Assembly (NCBI GenBank): GCA_964617625.1
Contig: CAZTZL010000055.1
Location: 1-17,575, forward strand
DNA length: 17,575 bases
Reading direction: 5' to 3'
From: CAZTZL01 sp964617625
GTDB taxonomy: Bacteria > Zhuqueibacterota > QNDG01 > DSAB01
The number at the start of each line of letters is the position of its first letter. Within the stretch, counting starts at the first letter, position 1. A program made the translations under genes and the position numbers. This document shows, in pieces, positions 13,743-17,575 of this stretch. The notes under the pieces were generated by a model. It was given only the letters and a program-made list of their open reading frames with translations. It ran no database searches and was not told the DNA's origin.

Positions 13743-15044
13743 TTATTCCGATATATACAATTGACTTTTATTTACAATGCCGATCGCTTTTCCTTTGAGT
13801 TCCCATCCATCAAAAGGTGTATTTCGTGATTTTGATAGAAAATGATTTTTATCCACTTTCCATTCGCTATCGAGATCAATAAAAGTTAAATTTGCGTTTT
13901 CTCCTTCTTTGATAGCACAGGATGGCAGTCCCAAAATTTTTCTGGGATTTACTGTCATCGTTTCAATCAGTTGCTCGATCGTTAAAATACCTTTGTTTAC
14001 AAAATGACTCAGCATCAACCCGGCAATTGTCTCCAATCCGATGATTCCGAATGCAGCCGCATCATACTCCGTATCTTTTTCTTCGACCGCATGCGGTGCA
14101 TGATCAGAAGCGATTACATCGACCGTTCCGTCCTTGATTCCCTCGATCAGGGCATCCTGATCAGATTTATCTCTCAACGGCGGCTTCATTTTCGTATTCG
14201 TATCGAATGTACGGACAGCTTCGTCAGTCAGCAGCAGATAGTGGGGACACGTTTCAGCCGTAACCGATACACCTCGCGATTTGGCTTCCCGAATCAGTTG
14301 AACGGAACGTTTGGTTGACACATGTGCAATATGAACCGATCCACCCGTAAATTGCGCCATCAGCAGATCCCTTGCGATATCAATTTCCTCGCTGATCGAA
14401 GGAATCCCCGGCAGTCCGAGAACCGTGGAAGTGAATCCTTCGTTCATAACTCCACCTTCTGAAAGAGAGGGATCTTCACAATGGTCAATAATCGGGCGTC
14501 CGAACATCTTTGCATATTCCAGCGCTCTTCGTAATATTCCGCTTTGTTTGATGTGTGTCCCGTCATCAGAAAAACCAACCGAACCTGCTTCGACCAGCTC
14601 TCCCATCTCGGTAAGCTGCTCCCCTTTTCGTCCCACAGTTACGGCTGCAATTGGGTGGACATCCACAATCAGACCTTCCGCACGTTCCTTGATGAATTCG
14701 ACCTGTCCCCTGCAATCAATCGGCGGTTCCGTATTAGGCATACAGCAGACGGCTGTAAATCCTCCGGCCATGGCCGCCTGACATCCGGAATCAATGGTCT
14801 CTGTATCTTCCCTTCCTGGTTCGCGCAGATGAACATGCATATCGATCAGACCCGGGACAATAAATTTATTTTTACAATCGATTACTTTCCCGCTGAAAGA
14901 TTTGGCGTCCACAGAACCGATTTTTTGAATTTTTCCCTTGTCTAATAAAATATCTGTGACCGTATCAATCCTGCTTGACGGATCCAAAATCCGCCCACCC
15001 TTGAGGAGCAGTTTTCCGATTTTCATCGGTTCGGTTTTAGCCAT
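13743..15044 (-). CDS. pyrC: Dihydroorotase (class I)
   Basis: Zinc amidohydrolase that cyclises carbamoyl aspartate to dihydroorotate. At 433 aa it is the long class I form found with PyrR-controlled operons, not the shorter E. coli type. It shows GLIDMHVHLREPGRED (65-80) with the metal ligands His70 and His72 and substrate Arg74, then AAMAGGFTAVCCMPNTEPP, IDHCEDPSLSEGGVMNEG, IAHVSTKRSVQLIREAK, AETCPHYLLLTDE and VIASDHAPHAVEEKD with the catalytic Asp. All key residues are present, so it should be active rather than a pseudo-dihydroorotase. Its ATG overlaps the end of pyrB by 8 nt. Confidence 0.96.
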   Translation of the reverse strand: MAKTEPMKIGKLLLKGGRILDPSSRIDTVTDILLDKGKIQKIGSVDAKSFSGKVIDCKNKFIVPGLIDMHVHLREPGREDTETIDSGCQAAMAGGFTAVCCMPNTEPPIDCRGQVEFIKERAEGLIVDVHPIAAVTVGRKGEQLTEMGELVEAGSVGFSDDGTHIKQSGILRRALEYAKMFGRPIIDHCEDPSLSEGGVMNEGFTSTVLGLPGIPSISEEIDIARDLLMAQFTGGSVHIAHVSTKRSVQLIREAKSRGVSVTAETCPHYLLLTDEAVRTFDTNTKMKPPLRDKSDQDALIEGIKDGTVDVIASDHAPHAVEEKDTEYDAAAFGIIGLETIAGLMLSHFVNKGILTIEQLIETMTVNPRKILGLPSCAIKEGENANLTFIDLDSEWKVDKNHFLSKSRNTPFDGWELKGKAIGIVNKSQLYISE

Positions 15045-15984
15045 TGTCTTCCCCTTCCAGTTTTGATTTGCCTCCGGCCAGAAGATAGAGCACAGCCATC
15101 CTTACGGCAACACCGTTGGTCACCTGATGCAGAATCACCGAATAGTCTCCGTCTGCTACCTCACTGTCGATTTCGATACCCCTGTTCATCGGCCCCGGAT
15201 GCATGATCGTGATATCTCTTCCTCGCCGATCCAGCCGTTCCCGCGTGATTCCGAAAAGAGCGCGATACTCCCGGAGCGATGGAAACAGACCGCTCTTCTG
15301 GCGTTCTAGTTGAATTCGGAGAACATTCAAAACGTCCGCTTCGGCAACCGCATCCTCAATGTGAGGATAAACAGTCACACCCATCTTTTCGATTTCCCGG
15401 GGAATCAATGTGGCAGGGCCGCAGATGCCAACTCTGGCGCCCATCGCCAGCAGTCCGTGAATATTGGACCTGGCCACCCGGCTGTGTTCGATATCGCCGA
15501 CAATAACGACGTTCAACCCTTCCAATTTACCAAATTTTTCCCTGAGAGTCATCATGTCCAAAAGACCCTGCGTCGGATGTTCATGCGCACCGTCTCCGGC
15601 GTTAATGATGGAGGAATCGAGATACTGTGCTAAAAAATGGGGCGTCCCCGCTGAAGCATGACGGATCACAACGAAATCGATCCTCATGGCTTCGATATTG
15701 CGCAGTGTATCTTTGAGTGTCTCCCCTTTCTTTGTACTTGATGTGGCCGAGGAGAAATTGATCGAGTCCGCTGAAAGCCGTTTCTCAGCCAGTTCAAACG
15801 AGAAACGTGTACGGGTGGAAGGTTCGTAAAATAGATTGGCGACGGTCTTTCCGCGTAATGTCGGCACCTTTGGAATGGGACGGTCCAGAATCTCTCTGAG
15901 GGTAAATGCCGTATCCAGAATCAGTGTGATTTCATCTCTGCTCACACCTTCCAATCCCAATAAATGATGGCTCTTGAGCTGCAT
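15037..15984 (-). CDS. pyrB: Aspartate carbamoyltransferase catalytic subunit
   Basis: Joins carbamoyl phosphate and aspartate, the committed step of pyrimidine synthesis. It is 315 aa. FYEPSTRTRFSFELAEKRL (52-70) is the carbamoyl-phosphate site, followed by INAGDGAHEHPTQGLLDMMTL and IMHPGPMNRGIEI. No pyrI regulatory gene is adjacent, so control is expected at the PyrR attenuator rather than through an allosteric subunit. GAGG lies 6 nt before the ATG. It is coupled to pyrC by an 8-nt overlap and follows pyrR after a 163-nt spacer with hairpins. carA/carB and the remaining pyr genes are not in the window. Confidence 0.97.
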   Translation of the reverse strand: MQLKSHHLLGLEGVSRDEITLILDTAFTLREILDRPIPKVPTLRGKTVANLFYEPSTRTRFSFELAEKRLSADSINFSSATSSTKKGETLKDTLRNIEAMRIDFVVIRHASAGTPHFLAQYLDSSIINAGDGAHEHPTQGLLDMMTLREKFGKLEGLNVVIVGDIEHSRVARSNIHGLLAMGARVGICGPATLIPREIEKMGVTVYPHIEDAVAEADVLNVLRIQLERQKSGLFPSLREYRALFGITRERLDRRGRDITIMHPGPMNRGIEIDSEVADGDYSVILHQVTNGVAVRMAVLYLLAGGKSKLEGEDNG

Positions 15985-16041
15985 AATTTACCTCAGTAAA
16001 ATGATCTATTGGCCCAGTTTAAAAAAGTGCTGTTGTTGCGA

Positions 16042-16089
16042 TTCCGCCTTGGCGGAAGAAGTTAAAAATCCGCTGATCTTTTTGGCGGA
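16042..16089 (-). promoter_or_regulatory. Two hairpins between pyrR and pyrB, one terminator-like
   Basis: In the transcript UCCGC (16089-16085) pairs with GCGGA (16073-16069), followed at once by five U residues, which makes a weak terminator. Next comes UUCCGCC-AA-GGCGGAA (16057-16042), a seven-pair inverted repeat. GCGGA of the first hairpin can also pair with UCCGC of the second, so the folds compete. No CNGNGAG PyrR-binding loop is present here. Confidence 0.45.
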
Positions 16090-16147
16090 CAATCTCATCA
16101 ATTTTATAGAGAGTACTCATTTTCGACATTTATAAACTTTTTCGATA

Positions 16148-16684
16148 TTATAACTCAACCAAAAGTACCTTGTCTTCCCCATCCACTTCTTTCAATTTGA
16201 CCACAACCTGCTCGTTTAAAGCCGTCGGCACATTCTTTCCGACATAATCGGCCTTAATCGGAAGTTCCCGGTGCCCGCGGTCCACAAGCACGGCGAGTTG
16301 AATCACCGCGGGCCTGCCGAAATCAATCAATGCATCGAGAGCTGCGCGAATCGTGCGTCCCGTATAGAGCACGTCATCCACAAGAATGATCCGTTTACCT
16401 GTAATGTCCGTTTCGATTTCCGTGGATTGCACCACCGGATGATCCGTGAGGCATTCGAAATCATCCCGGTAGAGCGTGATATCGAGCACGCCTAACGGCA
16501 CATCGACATTTTCTATTTTTTCAATCGATTTAATGATCCTGTGCGCCAGAGCGTCGCCGCGGTTCCGGATGCCCACGATGACAAGATCCTGCGTACCACG
16601 GTTTTTTTCGATGATTTCATGAGTCAGTCTGCGCAGGCTCCGGTCGATGCTGGACTCGTCCATCAATTCGCTTTTTATTTTCAT
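16148..16684 (-). CDS. pyrR: PyrR, pyrimidine operon attenuation protein / uracil phosphoribosyltransferase-like
   Basis: UMP/UTP-sensing RNA-binding protein of the phosphoribosyltransferase fold that promotes termination in pyr leaders. It is 178 aa, the normal length. VIVGIRNRGDALAHRI (35-50), the PRPP loop IILVDDVLYTGRT (99-111), RPAVIQLAVLVDRGHRELPIKADYVGKNVPT (124-154) and a basic face typical of PyrR are present. The frame stays open to 16798, but the extra 38 residues are a translation of the attenuator RNA; the ATG at 16684, just after the terminator, gives the family N-terminus (MKIKSELMDESS). It is the first gene of the unit and is preceded by a PyrR-type attenuator, so it is probably autoregulated. 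Confidence 0.95.
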   Translation of the reverse strand: MKIKSELMDESSIDRSLRRLTHEIIEKNRGTQDLVIVGIRNRGDALAHRIIKSIEKIENVDVPLGVLDITLYRDDFECLTDHPVVQSTEIETDITGKRIILVDDVLYTGRTIRAALDALIDFGRPAVIQLAVLVDRGHRELPIKADYVGKNVPTALNEQVVVKLKEVDGEDKVLLVEL

Positions 16685-16706
16685 AGGCCGTCTTTCACAT
16701 TTTTGC

Positions 16707-16739
16707 AAAAAAAAACTTCCCAGCGTATTCACAGGGAAG
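16707..16739 (-). terminator. pyr attenuator terminator
   Basis: CUUCCC (16739-16734), a 12-nt loop, GGGAAG (16721-16716) and nine U residues (16715-16707), 22 nt before the pyrR ATG. Its 5' arm UUCCC can alternatively pair with AGGGA of the upstream antiterminator (AGGGAUAG with CUAU-UUCCCU, spanning roughly 16734-16763). Confidence 0.9.
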
Positions 16740-16758
16740 CAGATAGGTTCTCTTTCTA

Positions 16759-16793
16759 TCCCTTGGCGACCTCGCTGGATCGAATTAAAGGGA
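16759..16793 (-). promoter_or_regulatory. PyrR-binding anti-antiterminator hairpin
   Basis: Basal stem UCCCUU (16793-16788) / AAGGGA (16764-16759). Above it the upper stem CGA / UCG plus CC / GG closes a short loop, with the sequence UCCAGCGAGG. It contains CAGCGAG (16777-16771), which fits the CNGNGAG loop known for PyrR-bound pyr mRNA. The 3' basal arm also belongs to the antiterminator, so PyrR binding would free the terminator. Confidence 0.85.
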
Positions 16794-16810
16794 AACAAAT
16801 TGTCGGGTTT

Positions 16811-16839
16811 ATTATAAGCAGAATTTCAGTGATTGTCAA
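16811..16839 (-). promoter_or_regulatory. pyr operon promoter (perfect consensus)
   Basis: TTGACA (16834-16839), 17-nt spacer, TATAAT (16811-16816) on the minus strand, both boxes exact. The predicted start is near 16804, just before the PyrR-binding hairpin. A strong promoter under attenuator control is the usual pyr arrangement. The rest of 16840-17018, the divergent intergenic region, is AT-rich and I find no clear plus-strand promoter. Confidence 0.88.
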
Positions 16840-17018
16840 GATATATTTAACGGCAATGAAAAATAATTTATCATTAAATATCTATTTAATCACGAAATGA
16901 TTTGCTTTTTCGTTACATATTTTTAAATTACAGTTATTCGATTTACACCTGCGCGGCACCATACTTCACAGCACGAACATCCTGACTGTCATCATTGATA
17001 AAAAAATGGAGACAGTAT

Positions 17019-17405
17019 ATGAATCTTGATAAACAAGACATTCAAAACAATGGTTCAGTCCGCCTGGTCCTCAAGCCTGGGCAACGAGGCACAAAGTCAA
17101 TCAAACAAGAATATGGATCCGATCTGGTTTGTGTCAGATACCGTTATGATCCTATTGCAAAAAGACGGCTGAAAACAGCGGAAATTATTGTGGATAAGCA
17201 ATACTGGAAACCGGATAGCTATCAGGGCATTGTGCCGGACAAAAAAGTGGGTCTTCAAATTCATATTCGGGAAGTTGAATTGCGGAATACCGTTAAAATG
17301 GCAGGCGGCAAATGGAATCCTGTTCACAAAGTTTGGGAACTCAAACTTCCAACCGTGTTTGAACTTGACCTGGAAGACAGAATTGTAAAAAACGGCCCGT
17401 TATAA
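17019..17405 (+). CDS. Small hypothetical protein of a widespread uncharacterised family
   Basis: This 128-aa product is divergent from the pyr operon. The frame is open from a TTG at 16995, but the ATG at 17019 has GGAG 7 nt upstream and is preferred. It is soluble-looking, with no signal peptide or membrane segment, and is rich in Lys/Arg. Two conserved-looking blocks stand out: LVLKPGQRGTKSIKQEYGSD-LVCVRYRYD (about 16-45) with a following basic KRRLKTAEIIVD strand, and ELRNTVKMAGGKWNP-HKVWEL (about 87-110). The second block recalls the AxGARWDPxxKxWYV repeat of DUF5710-like nucleic-acid-associated proteins, but this is only a resemblance. I recall similar short proteins in many unrelated genomes, often in several copies. 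No function can be assigned. Confidence 0.75.
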   Translation: MNLDKQDIQNNGSVRLVLKPGQRGTKSIKQEYGSDLVCVRYRYDPIAKRRLKTAEIIVDKQYWKPDSYQGIVPDKKVGLQIHIREVELRNTVKMAGGKWNPVHKVWELKLPTVFELDLEDRIVKNGPL

Positions 17406-17503
17406 ATGCATATACCATGTATATAGACATCTAAGTATAGATACAAGTCTCTATAAATAGATACCGGATTTCTATATCTATATGCTTTTAAAAAATGCAT
17501 ATA
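17404..17503. repeat. AT-rich repeat and hairpin segment after the small gene
   Basis: AAATGCATATA occurs as a direct repeat at 17404-17414 and 17493-17503 (89 bp apart). GCATATA at 17408-17414 is also inverted at 17479-17485, with ATATAGA / TCTATAT as a second inner stem. TAGATAC repeats at 17438-17444 and 17458-17464. It could act as a transcription terminator for the 128-aa gene, but the U-run is only four residues long. Confidence 0.55.
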
Positions 17504-17541
17504 GGGTCGATAAACTTAGGTTAGGTGTAGGAAATAATTTT

Positions 17542-17575
17542 ATGAAAAACTTAATTTTTTTCATTACATGTTTTA
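17542..17575 (+). CDS. Start of a probable exported protein or lipoprotein (cut by window edge)
   Basis: An ATG preceded by AGGA (9 nt) opens eleven codons, MKNLIFFITCF, before the window ends. A Lys followed by a hydrophobic run is the usual beginning of a signal peptide, and the Cys at residue 10 might be incidental. Only the ribosome site and the composition support it. Confidence 0.4.
   Translation, partial: MKNLIFFITCF

Noticed and set aside
16685..16798. N-terminal extension of PyrR by 38 residues
   Set aside because: The segment encodes the antiterminator and terminator RNA; the ATG at 16684 gives the normal family length and start.
1..17575. CRISPR array, defence island, prophage or insertion sequence
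   Set aside because: No regularly spaced repeats, cas-like genes, transposase or integrase frames, or target-site duplications were found on either strand.

Overview
This is an AT-leaning, gene-dense bacterial chromosome segment. Almost every gene is read on the minus strand; only the last two, at the right edge, are read on the plus strand. It is a housekeeping and biosynthetic region with no transposase, integrase, CRISPR array, tRNA or rRNA that I can see. The promoters are clean sigma70/sigmaA-type (TTGACA / TATAAT, 16-17 bp spacers) and most ribosome binding sites are good AGGAGG-type sites. That argues against a typical Bacteroidota. A bacterial deoxyhypusine-synthase-like gene next to agmatinase and a pyruvoyl arginine decarboxylase, plus the cluster rplM-rpsI-rpsB-tsf-pyrH-frr, fits an uncultivated lineage of the FCB/candidate-phylum type, but the phylum is an inference of low certainty.

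Layout from the right edge leftwards, i.e. in the direction of minus-strand transcription: (i) a perfect-consensus promoter, a PyrR-binding attenuator, then pyrR, a hairpin-rich gap, pyrB, pyrC and pdaD; (ii) a repeat-rich spacer of about 310 bp, then a DHS-like/homospermidine-type synthase gene and speB, so that pdaD, DHS-like and speB form a polyamine cassette; (iii) a second consensus promoter driving rplM-rpsI, an internal Rho-independent terminator, then rpsB-tsf-pyrH-frr; (iv) a third promoter immediately after frr, a trp leader peptide with three tandem Trp codons, two terminators in a row, and a complete seven-gene trp operon in the order trpD-C-F-B-A-E-G; (v) a promoter and the 5' part of a DUF1846/UPF0371 gene running off the left edge. 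On the plus strand at the right edge are a small conserved-looking hypothetical gene, an AT-rich repeat/hairpin segment, and the first codons of a probably secreted protein.

The main interest is regulatory. The trp leader has the classic 1:2 / 2:3 / 3:4 attenuator geometry, followed by a second complete terminator. The 3' arm and loop of terminator 1 are complementary to the loop of terminator 2 (10 bp plus one bulge). This suggests a five-segment switch in which formation of the antiterminator also disarms the second terminator. The pyr leader has a textbook PyrR-binding hairpin (CNGNGAG loop), antiterminator and terminator. It places pdaD, an arginine-consuming decarboxylase, apparently downstream on the same transcript as the aspartate carbamoyltransferase and dihydroorotase genes.
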